Shown in pieces: positions 55,963 through 64,000 of a stretch of DNA of 64,000 nucleotides (the stretch's first letter is position 1; each line of letters begins with the position of its first letter). The notes beneath the pieces are model-generated. The model saw only the letters and a list, made by a program, of their open reading frames with translations. It was not told where the DNA came from and searched no databases. The stretch spans positions 2,812,747 to 2,876,746 of the forward strand of contig NZ_CP047056.1 in NCBI RefSeq assembly GCF_011065405.1, in the 5' to 3' direction. This stretch comes from Succinivibrio dextrinosolvens (GTDB lineage Bacteria; Pseudomonadota; Gammaproteobacteria; Enterobacterales; Succinivibrionaceae). A program made the position numbers and the translations under genes.

Positions 55963-57153
55963 ATGCAGATTTCTTTTTATAATCCAACCAGACTTGTATT
56001 TGGCAAAGGCAAACTAAAAGAGCTTGGCAGTTATGCAAAAGAGTATGGTAAGAAGGCTTTAATTGTCTACGGAGGCGGTTCAATCAAAAAGAACGGTGTA
56101 TTTGATAGTGCAGTAGCTTCACTTAAAGATGCTGGTATTGATTTTGTTGAGTGTGGTGGAATTGAGCCAAATCCAAAGATTGATTCTGTAAGACGTGGTA
56201 TTGATCTTATCCGTAAAAACGGCTGTGATCTGATTATTGCAATTGGTGGCGGAAGTGCCATGGACTGTTCAAAGGCAATTGGTGCTGGTGCTTTGTATGA
56301 TGGTGATCCCTGGGATATGATTTTCCATGGTCAGGAAAATGTATATATTCCAACCAGATGTATGCCAATTATTACTGTTCCTACACTTGCAGCAACCGGA
56401 TCAGAGATGAATCCAGGAGCTGTAATTTCAAATTCAGAAACTCATGAGAAATCTTTCGTGCAGACAGATGCTCTTTTCCCTAAGGTTGCTGTTGTTGATC
56501 CTACTCTTACTCTGACTGTACCAAAGAATCAGACCGGATATGGCGTCTGTGACATTATTGTCCACCTGACTGAGTCATATTTTAATGGAGTGGATGGTAC
56601 CCCTATTCAGGATGAATTTGCACTTGCTACCATTAAGAACTGTATGCAGTATGGGATAAAAGCTTATAATAATGGCTCTGATCTTGAAGCTCGTGAACAG
56701 GTGCAGTGGTCATCTATTCTGGCCCTGAACGGCTTTGTTAACTGCGGCACCAACGGTGCTTTCCCTGTGCATATGATTGAGCATACTGTATCAGGTATCT
56801 ATGATATTACCCATGCGGCAGGTCTTGCTATCATCAATCCATCATGGATGAGATTTACGATTACTCATGGCGGAAATGTAGACAAGTTTGCCCGTTTTGC
56901 CTCCTATCTCTTTGGTATTCAGAATGATGGAGACAAGGTTAAGACTGCACTTGCAGGTGTTGATAAATATGAAGAATTCCTAAAGGAGATTGGCTGCCCT
57001 GTAAGATTCTCAGAACTTAATATTGATGAGTCAAATTATGAGAAGATTGCGGATATAACCCTGAAGGTAATTCATGATGAAAATGGCAAGCTTCCAGCAA
57101 GACCGGCCTTATCCAAGGAAGATATCCTCACAATTCTAAAGAATGCCTCATAA
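55963..57153 (+). CDS. Iron-containing alcohol dehydrogenase (YqhD/BdhA-like)
   Basis: The 396-residue group III alcohol dehydrogenase shows FGKGKLKELGSYAKEYGKKALIVYGGGS, the nucleotide-binding AIGGGSAMDCSKAIG near residue 95, TVPTLAATGSEMN, and the metal-ligand region MIEHTVSGIYDITHAAGLAI. YqhD-type enzymes reduce toxic aldehydes with NADPH. The context (MerR promoter, hydrolase) fits aldehyde or electrophile detoxification. The preference for NADPH is inferred, not read. Confidence 0.92.
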   Translation: MQISFYNPTRLVFGKGKLKELGSYAKEYGKKALIVYGGGSIKKNGVFDSAVASLKDAGIDFVECGGIEPNPKIDSVRRGIDLIRKNGCDLIIAIGGGSAMDCSKAIGAGALYDGDPWDMIFHGQENVYIPTRCMPIITVPTLAATGSEMNPGAVISNSETHEKSFVQTDALFPKVAVVDPTLTLTVPKNQTGYGVCDIIVHLTESYFNGVDGTPIQDEFALATIKNCMQYGIKAYNNGSDLEAREQVQWSSILALNGFVNCGTNGAFPVHMIEHTVSGIYDITHAAGLAIINPSWMRFTITHGGNVDKFARFASYLFGIQNDGDKVKTALAGVDKYEEFLKEIGCPVRFSELNIDESNYEKIADITLKVIHDENGKLPARPALSKEDILTILKNAS

Positions 57154-57172
57154 GCATTCTCTGTTAGATATG

Positions 57173-57212
57173 CTCACTGGTTTTGTAATTTCGAAACCGG
57201 TGAGTTTTTTTT
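57173..57212 (+). terminator. Terminator of the hydrolase-dehydrogenase unit
   Basis: CTCACTGGTTT / AAACCGGTGAG stem (one G-T pair), followed by eight T. Confidence 0.88.
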
Positions 57213-57282
57213 CTTAATTCATTATCTGTTCCATGTTGCTCTGCCTGTATAATGAAAAAAAACATAAAAAGGACATATTTAA

Positions 57283-57801
57283 ATGCAGTGTAGATTAGCA
57301 ACTCAGAATGACCTTAATACTATCATGAATCTATATAGTATTGCCCGTGATTTTATGATAAAGAACGGTAATCCTCATCAATGGGCAGATAATAACTGGC
57401 CGCCTGTAGAACTTCTTAAAAGTGATATTGAAAAGTCACAGTGCTATGTCTGTGAGCATAATGGGAATATAGTCGGAGTCTTTGTATACATATTCGGTAA
57501 AGACTGTGATCCTACCTATCTTAGGATTACTGATGGCAATTGGATTGATGATTCTGCTTACGGTGTAGTGCACAGACTTGCTACGGATGGTGTAACAAAG
57601 GGAGTAGGTTCTTTCTGTTTAAACTGGTGTTATGAAAAGGCAGGGCATTTAAGACTGGATACTCATGGTGATAACAAACCGATGCAGGCTCTGGCTAGAA
57701 AGCTTGGTTTTGTTCACTGCGGAACCATTTATGTTGAGCATGATAATTATCCACGTCTTGCCTATGAAAAATCAGCACTGACAAAAAAATTAAATAAATA
57801 A
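57283..57801 (+). CDS. GNAT-family N-acetyltransferase
   Basis: The 172-residue protein has the GNAT fold order: helix-rich start (QNDLNTIMNLYSIARDFM), a strand with VCEHNGNIVGVFVYI, the acetyl-CoA-binding strand-loop VVHRLATDGVTKGVGSFCLNWCYEKA, and the C-terminal LRLDTHGDNKPMQALARKLGFVHCGTIYV. The substrate cannot be predicted. It stands alone, with AAGGAC upstream. Confidence 0.88.
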   Translation: MQCRLATQNDLNTIMNLYSIARDFMIKNGNPHQWADNNWPPVELLKSDIEKSQCYVCEHNGNIVGVFVYIFGKDCDPTYLRITDGNWIDDSAYGVVHRLATDGVTKGVGSFCLNWCYEKAGHLRLDTHGDNKPMQALARKLGFVHCGTIYVEHDNYPRLAYEKSALTKKLNK

Positions 57802-57825
57802 GGCAGTTTTATGCAAAACTGCCTT
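57800..57825. terminator. Hairpin between convergent GNAT and panB genes
   Basis: AAGGCAGTTTT / AAAACTGCCTT is a perfect 11-bp stem around a 4-base loop; the minus-strand tail is T-rich. Confidence 0.75.
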
Positions 57826-57849
57826 GTCACGATAGAAAGCTTTACAATG

Positions 57850-58677
57850 TTAGTAAAGTTTTTCTAAAACCTCATCATCAATCTTGAAGCAATGCTCTTC
57901 TGAAGGAAAAGCAGAGGTTTTAACCTCAGAGTCATATTTGTTGAATGCCTCAAGAATCTGGTCTCCAACATTTCCAAAGTGCTTTACGAATTTTGGAGAG
58001 AAGTCCTTATACATTCCAAGCATATCCTGATATACCAGAATCTGACCGTCACAGTCTGGACCTGCTCCAATTCCTATGGTTGGAATTGAAAGTTTTTCAG
58101 TAACGATCTTTGCAAGCTTGGCTGGAACGCACTCAAGTACAACAGAGAATGCACCTGCTTCCTGTACAGCCAGCGCATCTTCAATCAGCATTTTTGCTGC
58201 AAGCTCTGTTTTACCCTGAACCTTGTTACCGCCAAAGGCATTAACTGACTGAGGAGTCATTCCAATGTGTGCCATTACAGGAATACCGGCGTTTGTAATT
58301 GCTCTGATGTGCTCTGCAACTTTTTTACCACCCTCAAGCTTTACTGCATTTCCACGTCCTTCCTTAAGTAGTCTGCCGGCATTGGTAATAGCCTGTTCTA
58401 CCGAAACCTGATATGACATGAAAGGCATATCGATAACCACCAGCTTGTCTTTACAACCTCTTGCCACAGCGTGACCAAAGGTGATCATATCTTCCATGGT
58501 TACGGATAGGGTGTCTTCATAGCCAAGCATTACGTTTCCGAGAGAATCACCGACTAAAACCGCATCCACGTTTGAGGAGTTTACAATCTTTGCGGTGGTG
58601 TAGTCATAGCAGGTCAGCATTGAAATTCTTTGTTTCTCTGCCTTGCGTTTGGCGAATGTTGAAACAGTAATCTTCAT
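57850..58677 (-). CDS. panB: 3-methyl-2-oxobutanoate hydroxymethyltransferase PanB
   Basis: PanB makes ketopantoate from 2-ketoisovalerate and methylene-tetrahydrofolate. The 275-residue barrel shows [59 protein letters not shown] and the closing [22 protein letters not shown]. It is encoded 13 bases after the PanG-like gene, so both pantoate steps would be co-transcribed. panC and panD are not in the window. Confidence 0.95.
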   Translation of the reverse strand: MKITVSTFAKRKAEKQRISMLTCYDYTTAKIVNSSNVDAVLVGDSLGNVMLGYEDTLSVTMEDMITFGHAVARGCKDKLVVIDMPFMSYQVSVEQAITNAGRLLKEGRGNAVKLEGGKKVAEHIRAITNAGIPVMAHIGMTPQSVNAFGGNKVQGKTELAAKMLIEDALAVQEAGAFSVVLECVPAKLAKIVTEKLSIPTIGIGAGPDCDGQILVYQDMLGMYKDFSPKFVKHFGNVGDQILEAFNKYDSEVKTSAFPSEEHCFKIDDEVLEKLY

Positions 58678-58690
58678 ATATTGTCCTTTG

Positions 58691-59539
58691 TTATTCGTTA
58701 ACGAATTTTTCTAATTTACTAAAATCTCTGTCGGGATTTTTTATTTTTGCAATCTTCAAAAGCTTGCGAGATAAAAGAGTGTATAAAAGTCTGTCACTAT
58801 AGGAATCGAGAGAGAGCATGTGCCTGTTAAGAGTATTTACATCTCCTCTCTGGATTGGTCCGGTAAGAGCCTGAACAGGTCCTTTTTCAAGAATGTGTTC
58901 GACATTACCAAGAATAAGAGGGGAGAGGGCTTTTAGTGATTCTTCTCTGGAAAAACCGCATTGTCCCAGAATTTCGACACCTTCGTTAACCAGAGCTACA
59001 ACCTGGTTGCTGACTACAGAAGCTGCAAGATGATATTTAACCTTGATATCTGAGTTTATGATTCTGACTTTCAGTCCGATGTCTGTTAAAAATTTCTTTA
59101 TGTTCTCTGTTGTTTTTAAATTTCCTTCCATAAAGAAATAGACTTTATCAAAATCTCTGTATCCATCTACAGAGTCAACAGCGCACAGTGGATGTAGACT
59201 TATCTTGTGTAATCCAATTGTTTCATCGTCTTCACCGAAAACCTCTTTTGCGGTAAGTGATCCTGAGCAGTGACAGACGGTAGTGTCCTTTAGAAATTTA
59301 TTGGAAATTCTTTTATAAACAGATGATATTTCATCATCAGGTACTGTAAGAAACAGCAGATCGCTCTGTGCCGCCAGCTCATTTATATCGGCGTATGCCT
59401 TTGATGAGACCCTTTTTGCTATCTGAGCTGCATGCTCTGTTGTTTTTGAATAGAAGCCTGAGATATCACAGTGATGGAAGTGAAAATAAAGAGCAAGAGA
59501 GCATCCAACTTTTCCTGCTCCAATAAAACCTATCCTCAT
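58691..59539 (-). CDS. panG: Rossmann/DUF2520 reductase, probable PanG-type ketopantoate reductase
   Basis: The N-terminal Rossmann domain has [19 protein letters not shown] and [13 protein letters not shown]. The C-terminal helical domain (DUF2520) has [28 protein letters not shown] and [18 protein letters not shown]. From the literature as I recall it, PanG of Francisella, a protein of this type, replaces PanE. Its position directly upstream of panB supports the same step, ketopantoate to pantoate, here. The substrate is inferred from context. A palindrome TTTCAGCGCTGAAA lies about 10 bases upstream of the ATG. Confidence 0.72.
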   Translation of the reverse strand: MRIGFIGAGKVGCSLALYFHFHHCDISGFYSKTTEHAAQIAKRVSSKAYADINELAAQSDLLFLTVPDDEISSVYKRISNKFLKDTTVCHCSGSLTAKEVFGEDDETIGLHKISLHPLCAVDSVDGYRDFDKVYFFMEGNLKTTENIKKFLTDIGLKVRIINSDIKVKYHLAASVVSNQVVALVNEGVEILGQCGFSREESLKALSPLILGNVEHILEKGPVQALTGPIQRGDVNTLNRHMLSLDSYSDRLLYTLLSRKLLKIAKIKNPDRDFSKLEKFVNE

Positions 59540-59795
59540 TTTTTATTTTCAGCGCTGAAAGCTGAATCCTTTATTGTTATATGTCTGATAAATGTCTAAT
59601 TGTAACACTGTTTGTCTTTTTCTTCACTTCACATAATTCAATTTAGAAATGAATATTTTTTAATTATTAAGAATCGCTCTAATTTTGTTTGAATTAAGTT
59701 TATTAAAATTCAAATTAGGTGTCTGTAATATTTTTTTTAAGAAAGCTTAAGAACAGTAAGTTTTTGAGAATTGTCTTTTAAGGAATTTTCTGATT

Positions 59796-61400
59796 ATGAG
59801 TTTTTTAGATAGATTTTCTATAAGAAGCAAGCTGATAATCAGCTATGTGATAATGATTCTGGCTACTCTTGTGGTTTCCTGGTCTGCTTTGGGCAGCATG
59901 ACTAAAAGTCATGAGGTGGCATCATTTGTTCATACAACTCTGAATGAACGATATGGTCGAACCAGAAGAACTGCTGATTATGCTGCACATATTGAAGACT
60001 TGTTTGAACAGCTAACCAAAGGCGGCAATGCTTCAGAGATTATTCCTGAACTGCAGAAGAATTCAAAGGGTATGAAGGAAGCAGCTGATGCTCTGCAACT
60101 GGCACGTTACCCTGAGGAGATTGGCGCTGTAAAAGCTGCAACTAAAGAATATCTTGATATATTAGATAATAAGATTATTCCTGCACTTTTACAGATGAGA
60201 AGATCTCAAGCATTATCTTTCCACACATCGGCAATGATTCCTCTGTACATTGTTATTCAGAATAATGTCGTTAAGGTTAATGGATATCAGATTAAAGCGG
60301 CAAATGAAAGTGTTGCCACTATCAATGATACCTCAGGTATTTATACTGTTGCCGCAATTACCATTTGCGTTGTTATCCTAGCTATTATCATTATCTTCTA
60401 TATGCCAAAGATAATTATCAGCAGTATTGAGACAATTATTGAGATTTCCAAGGTTCTTGCCGCAGGTAGGCTTAACAAAACTATTGAAACCAAGCGTAAT
60501 GATGAATTCAGACCACTGATGATTGCGTTAGAGCAGATGCGTCAGTCATGGGTACAAAGTGTTGAGAGTATTCAGAGTGTAAGCTCTAATATTAATCGTA
60601 ATATGTCTGATATTACCTCATCTGCTAACGTCATGAGCAGTACCGCCAAGGAAAATCAGAGTCAGGCCTTAACGGTTGCAGCCGCCTCAGAACAGATGGT
60701 GTCAACCACTGGTGATATTGCTAAGAATTGTGAACATGCAACTATGACTGCTGAGGATTCATCTCAGAGCACTACTCTTGGAATCAGCCGTGTTGAGGAA
60801 ACAATGAACAAGCTGAATCAGCAGGTTGAAAAGTCCAAGAAAGATGCTATTTTGGTTCAGCAGCTAGCAGAGACAGCTCAGAAGATTGGAACTATCACCC
60901 TGACCATTGATGATATCGCTTCTCAGACCAACCTATTAGCACTTAATGCCGCAATTGAAGCAGCTCGTGCAGGAGAAGCCGGAAAAGGCTTCGCTGTTGT
61001 TGCCGATGAAGTTCGAGCTCTTTCCTCAAGGACTTCTAAGTCCACTCAGGAAATCACCAAGATGGTTTTGCAGGTTCAGTCCGATGCCAAGGTTGCCAAC
61101 GATGCAATGCAGCAGTCTGTCGAGGTTATGGATCAGATTTCTCTTGAAACCGGCAAGATGCATACTGTCTTGAACGAGGTTACGGAAAAGGTTCGCGAGG
61201 TTAATTCTCAGATCAATCAGATTTCCACTGCTGCAGAGGAACAGACAACTGCAACTTCCGAAATCTCTACTAATATGAAGGGGATTACTGACGGCTCCTA
61301 CAGACTTGCAGAGCAGGTTGAGATGGTAGAGAAAAATATTCTCAACACAAATGGTGAAATTGAGAATCTCTTAAAGATTGTAAGTAAGTTTGAGATTTAA
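59796..61400 (+). CDS. Methyl-accepting chemotaxis protein
   Basis: A 534-residue chemoreceptor: TM1 (about 12-32), periplasmic helical ligand domain (to about 185), TM2 ([18 protein letters not shown]), HAMP-like linker with [12 protein letters not shown], and the signalling domain with [20 protein letters not shown]. The signalling half is closely related to the receptor at 42694, while the ligand domains differ. AAGGA lies 11 bases before the ATG. The 256 bases upstream are AT-rich and hold its promoter and that of panG. Confidence 0.93.
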   Translation: MSFLDRFSIRSKLIISYVIMILATLVVSWSALGSMTKSHEVASFVHTTLNERYGRTRRTADYAAHIEDLFEQLTKGGNASEIIPELQKNSKGMKEAADALQLARYPEEIGAVKAATKEYLDILDNKIIPALLQMRRSQALSFHTSAMIPLYIVIQNNVVKVNGYQIKAANESVATINDTSGIYTVAAITICVVILAIIIIFYMPKIIISSIETIIEISKVLAAGRLNKTIETKRNDEFRPLMIALEQMRQSWVQSVESIQSVSSNINRNMSDITSSANVMSSTAKENQSQALTVAAASEQMVSTTGDIAKNCEHATMTAEDSSQSTTLGISRVEETMNKLNQQVEKSKKDAILVQQLAETAQKIGTITLTIDDIASQTNLLALNAAIEAARAGEAGKGFAVVADEVRALSSRTSKSTQEITKMVLQVQSDAKVANDAMQQSVEVMDQISLETGKMHTVLNEVTEKVREVNSQINQISTAAEEQTTATSEISTNMKGITDGSYRLAEQVEMVEKNILNTNGEIENLLKIVSKFEI

Positions 61401-61416
61401 TCAGTACTGCTTAAAA

Positions 61417-61446
61417 CAAAAAAGAGGCAAATTGCCTCTTTTTTTA
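61417..61446. terminator. Bidirectional terminator between the chemoreceptor and the binding protein
   Basis: AAAGAGGCAA / TTGCCTCTTT stem with A-run before and T-run after, so it works on both strands between convergent genes. Confidence 0.88.
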
Positions 61447-61469
61447 TGATTTCTTGTATTTGTAAACAA

Positions 61470-62228
61470 TTACTTGGCAGCGTTTCCGAACCACTTCTGA
61501 TAGATTTTGTCGTAGGTACCGTTTTCGCGTATCTTCTTGAGACCTGAAGCAATCATATCGGTAATGTCCTGTCTGTCCTTTGAGGTTACGATACCGTATT
61601 GTTCTACAGTAAGCTGTTCAGGGAGCATTACAAGGTTGTCTTTTTGGGTGGTTGCTAGATAGTATTCGATTACAGGCTTATCTGTAACTACAGCGCTGCA
61701 GGAACCTTTTTCCATCTCTAAAAATGCATCTGCAGTGCTGTTAAACTGACTTACAGTTGAACCTTCAACCTTTTCTGCATACATTGCTCCAGAAGTTCCT
61801 AGCTGTGCACAGATGGTCTTACCCTTTAAATCTTCCTTAGTCTTGATCTCTGCACTGTTGTTCTTGGTGATTAGTATTCCTAAACCTGCATCATAGTAGG
61901 GCTCTGAGAAGTTAACCTTCTGAGCTCTTTCTTTGGTAATTGTGAAACCAGAGATGGCTATATCAACCTGCTGTGTGATAATTGCAGGGATCTGACCGTC
62001 AAAGGACATGCTTGATACGTTCATCTTGTAGCCTTCAACTTCACCTATAGCATTGATAATATCAATATCAAAACCAATCAAAGCAGAAGTGCCTTTATCG
62101 ACAAACTCGAATGGGGCAAAGGTAGGCTCGGTTACTACGTTTAGAGTTTTTTCCTCTGCAAATGAATTTGTGCTGTAGGATGAAAAAGCCATCAGGCCTA
62201 GCAGACATAAAGATTTGTAAAATTTCAT
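61470..62228 (-). CDS. Amino-acid ABC transporter substrate-binding protein
   Basis: A signal peptide (ending NSFAE) precedes a two-lobed type 2 binding protein: LNVVTEPTFAPFEFVD, GFDIDIINAIG, DIAISGFTITKERAQKVNFSEPYYDAG, LKGKTICAQLGTSGAMYAEK and a late IRENGTYDKIYQKWFG. It belongs to the polar/basic amino-acid group (GlnH/ArtJ-like); the ligand is not certain. No permease or ATPase gene is adjacent. It has a strong ribosome site, GGAGG. Confidence 0.9.
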   Translation of the reverse strand: MKFYKSLCLLGLMAFSSYSTNSFAEEKTLNVVTEPTFAPFEFVDKGTSALIGFDIDIINAIGEVEGYKMNVSSMSFDGQIPAIITQQVDIAISGFTITKERAQKVNFSEPYYDAGLGILITKNNSAEIKTKEDLKGKTICAQLGTSGAMYAEKVEGSTVSQFNSTADAFLEMEKGSCSAVVTDKPVIEYYLATTQKDNLVMLPEQLTVEQYGIVTSKDRQDITDMIASGLKKIRENGTYDKIYQKWFGNAAK

Positions 62229-62344
62229 AAGTCCTCCAAAATGTTTAGTCTAGTTTACATATGGAGAAGTAAAAATACATTTAATTTGAATTTTGCACTG
62301 TATCAGATCAAAAATAGTCGCTGAAGAGTGCTTTTTGAGACTGA

Positions 62345-62384
62345 TAAAAATAAAAAGGTCCCGTCAGCACCAGTCAACGAGACC
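62345..62384 (-). terminator. Terminator of the binding-protein gene at 62412
   Basis: GGTCTCGT / ACGGGACC stem on the minus strand (one G-T pair), followed by TTTTTATTTTT. Confidence 0.8.
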
Positions 62385-62411
62385 ATTTAGGTTAACATTT
62401 TTGGTTTAGTT

Positions 62412-63155
62412 TTATTCAAACCATTTATGGTAGATTTCCTGAAAATAAGGTGTTGTTTTTACCTTTTCCAGAGCCTTTGAAATTCGTTCAGAAACATCAG
62501 GTCGGTTCTTGGATGTCATAATTCCAAACTGAGCAAAGGTCAGTTTCTTGCCTAAACGGTAGAATTTATCTCTATCGGGACTTACCTTCATGAAGTACTG
62601 CAGGATTGGTTCATTGGTAATTACGCCGTCACACTTTCCCTCTTTTGCCGCTTCAAAAAGCTTTCTTTCAGAATCCAAAGAGAGCACTTTGATATCAGGC
62701 ATTCCAAGAGCGTAAGCTTCACAGGTGGAAGAGGTCTTTGCACAGATAGTTACATCATGCAGATCTGTATCTCTCTTGAATTGCCCCTGATATTTCTTGT
62801 TTAAGAGAATATCAAGACCGGTATCGAAGTAAGGACCAATAAAGTCCCAGATCTGAGCTCGTTCTTCGGTGATGGTAATCATTGAAATAGCACAGTCTAC
62901 CTGTTCTACCAGAACATCTGCGAACATGGCATCAAAAGGCATATCGTGGAATTTGATGCTCTTGTAGCCGGCTTCCTTAGCTACTGCCTTGATCAGATCA
63001 ATATCATAACCAATATAATCATGGGTTTTCGGATCAATGATTACAAAAGGTTCACTACTTGCTTCAATACCAACTACAAGCTCATCATCGTCAGCATAAG
63101 CATTAAAAGATAAAACCATAGCTAAAGCCAGTGCAATGCTTCTGATTGATTTCAT
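62412..63155 (-). CDS. Amino-acid ABC transporter substrate-binding protein, second copy
   Basis: The 247-residue protein has a signal peptide ending NAYAD and the same family order as its neighbour at 61470: VVGIEASSEPFVIID, IGYDIDLIKAVAKEAG, DCAISMITITEERAQIWDFIGPYFDTG, and the closing TTPYFQEIYHKWFE. The two are diverged paralogues with separate terminators, so they are probably separately transcribed. Cys residues in TICAKTSSTCEAYALG may form a disulfide. No membrane components lie nearby. Confidence 0.9.
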   Translation of the reverse strand: MKSIRSIALALAMVLSFNAYADDDELVVGIEASSEPFVIIDPKTHDYIGYDIDLIKAVAKEAGYKSIKFHDMPFDAMFADVLVEQVDCAISMITITEERAQIWDFIGPYFDTGLDILLNKKYQGQFKRDTDLHDVTICAKTSSTCEAYALGMPDIKVLSLDSERKLFEAAKEGKCDGVITNEPILQYFMKVSPDRDKFYRLGKKLTFAQFGIMTSKNRPDVSERISKALEKVKTTPYFQEIYHKWFE

Positions 63156-63280
63156 ATGTTCTCCGTGAATTTATACCGCTAAATTAACTATAGCTAATAT
63201 AAAAGGAAGTAACAAAAAAAATTTGCTAGGAAAGGTCCAATTTGCAGGAAATTAATGTGAAATTTTGCTTTTAATCAAAA

Positions 63281-63307
63281 ATAAAAAAGAGAGTCATAAG
63301 ACTCTCT
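63281..63307 (-). terminator. Minus-strand terminator cut off from its gene by an IS
   Basis: AGAGAGTC (63288-63295) / GACTCTCT (63300-63307) with a T-run on the minus strand. Its upstream gene should lie to the right, beyond the IS whose duplication overlaps the stem. Confidence 0.8.
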
Positions 63308-63309
63308 AA
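63304..63309 (+). repeat. Target-site duplication CTCTAA, left copy
   Basis: CTCTAA abuts the left inverted repeat of the deleted IS and recurs at 63983-63988. Confidence 0.82.
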
Positions 63310-63349
63310 CCCATTCTTTGAAGATCTAGTTACATTCCAAAAATAAATT

Positions 63350-63904
63350 TTAGGAAGTCCTGAAAAAATAAGGGACTTCCTTTCAACCTATGTTACTGAA
63401 GATTCAAATGGCAGAAAGGTAATCAACAATACTCAGAAATTCGAATACATGCTGTGCAAGGGTATAAGGGTTCTACTGTCTGACTTTATAAGTGATCCAG
63501 TTGAAGCTTCACGTGCCTATACAGAACGTAATGAGGTTGAGGAGAGTTTCCGAAAGCTCAAGGATTTCACTGGAGCAAGAAGATTACATATATCCGCATC
63601 AAAAACACTTTCAGGAAAAATCTTTGTACACTTTTTAGCTTGCAGTATTCTCTGCATGCTAAGACATCGTATTCATACAGCTGAAGCTAAAGGCATCAAG
63701 CTTCCATTTGACTCTGTACCAAAGATGCTGGCGTCGTTATCAAATATTACTCAGACAATATTCCCTGATGGAGGTTACTTCTCTGAGACAGTTGGAAAGA
63801 AAAAAGAACTACTTGAAGGTCTGGAAATTCCTTTCCCAGAGGCTGAAATGAATATAGAGTATGAGGAAGATATTGCTGCAGAAGCAGAAGAAAAACTAGA
63901 TTAG
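63350..63904 (+). pseudogene. C-terminal fragment of an IS4-superfamily transposase
   Basis: The reading frame is open from just after a stop near 63348 to a stop at 63904 and lacks the first two catalytic Asp regions. It retains the Glu-containing signature YTERNEVEESFRKLKDF and the hydrophobic helix IFVHFLACSILCML that follows it in this superfamily. The acidic tail (EYEEDIAAEAEE) is intact. It is not a functional transposase. Confidence 0.85.
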
Positions 63905-63914
63905 CCACATAACA

Positions 63915-63944
63915 AAATCCCCAGCATGTGCTGAGGATTTATTA
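63915..63944 (+). terminator. Hairpin downstream of the transposase fragment
   Basis: CCCAGCA / TGCTGAGG form a short stem after the transposase stop, inside the element, with a weak T-rich tail. Confidence 0.4.
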
Positions 63945-63982
63945 CCTTGCCCATAGTTACACAAAAATGTGCAAAGAATGGG

Positions 63983-63988
63983 CTCTAA
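63983..63988 (+). repeat. Target-site duplication CTCTAA, right copy
   Basis: Directly follows the right inverted repeat and matches 63304-63309. Confidence 0.82.
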
Positions 63989-64000
63989 TGTTTGCGTTTG

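Larger units (their letters stand above)
63310..63982 (+). mobile_element. 673-bp internally deleted IS derivative
   Basis: Perfect 11-bp terminal inverted repeats, CCCATTCTTTG (63310-63320) and CAAAGAATGGG (63972-63982), flanked by a 6-bp duplication CTCTAA. Inside is only the C-terminal third of a DDE transposase gene, so the middle of the parent element has been lost. It is a different IS from the one at 21572: the ends do not match. Confidence 0.82.

Overview
The window reads as chromosome of a low-GC gammaproteobacterium. The linkage rsmA-surA-lptD, the order coaE-zapD-yacG, a complete LPS-export porin LptD, groESL behind a sigma32-type promoter, and fxsA, xerD, ssb, accBC and aroQ all point there. 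The AT-rich codon use, the anaerobe-like gene set, several chemoreceptors and type III secretion (T3S) chaperones suggest the Succinivibrionaceae (gut and rumen anaerobes such as Succinivibrio, Anaerobiospirillum or Ruminobacter). The family is an inference; no rRNA gene is present to confirm it.

Layout. 1-6.9 kb (minus strand): envelope biogenesis (rsmA, cut by the window edge, surA, lptD), then yacG, zapD and coaE. 7-11 kb (plus): a small lipoprotein, xerD, an APH-fold protein that has lost its kinase residues, then a cyclophilin-like protein and a metallo-beta-lactamase-fold hydrolase behind a MerR-type operator. 11.2-17.3 kb (minus): an FKBP lipoprotein, thiL, nusB, ribH, ribE, ribD and glyA, which is mostly riboflavin, thiamine and one-carbon cofactor supply. 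17.4-20.4 kb: an MFS transporter, a YgiW-type OB-fold protein and a LysR regulator. 20.4-24.6 kb: a three-layer nested insertion, in which a zinc-ribbon/DUF805 gene is split by a tnpB-only IS605-type element that is itself split by a 2,019-bp DDE insertion sequence. 24.9-29.3 kb: aroQ, accB, accC, dsbD and a small membrane protein. 29.3-44.3 kb: an accessory region with a broken chemoreceptor, an orphan CesT-like chaperone, a GltS/TAXI transport pair, two tandem paralogous chaperone plus ~1,200-residue effector cassettes, and a chemoreceptor. 44.6-52 kb: fxsA, a DMT exporter, a nucleoside hydrolase, ssb, a MATE transporter and groESL. 52.2-54.1 kb: a third chaperone/effector cassette. 54.2-57.2 kb: a MerR regulator divergent from an alpha/beta hydrolase and an iron-type alcohol dehydrogenase. 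57.3-64 kb: a GNAT acetyltransferase, panB with a PanG-like reductase, a chemoreceptor, two amino-acid-binding proteins, and an internally deleted IS at the right edge.

How parts work together. Three T3S chaperone/effector cassettes, whose effectors share a start context and a similar N-terminal module, imply that this cell injects large, undescribed proteins into a eukaryotic partner (host epithelium or ciliates); the secretion apparatus itself is not in the window. A single MerR operator sequence, with the 19-bp promoter spacer typical of MerR activators, occurs three times. It ties the MerR gene and its hydrolase/dehydrogenase neighbours to the cyclophilin-like/MBL genes 45 kb away as one probable electrophile- or aldehyde-stress regulon. 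No rRNA, tRNA or CRISPR array was seen.
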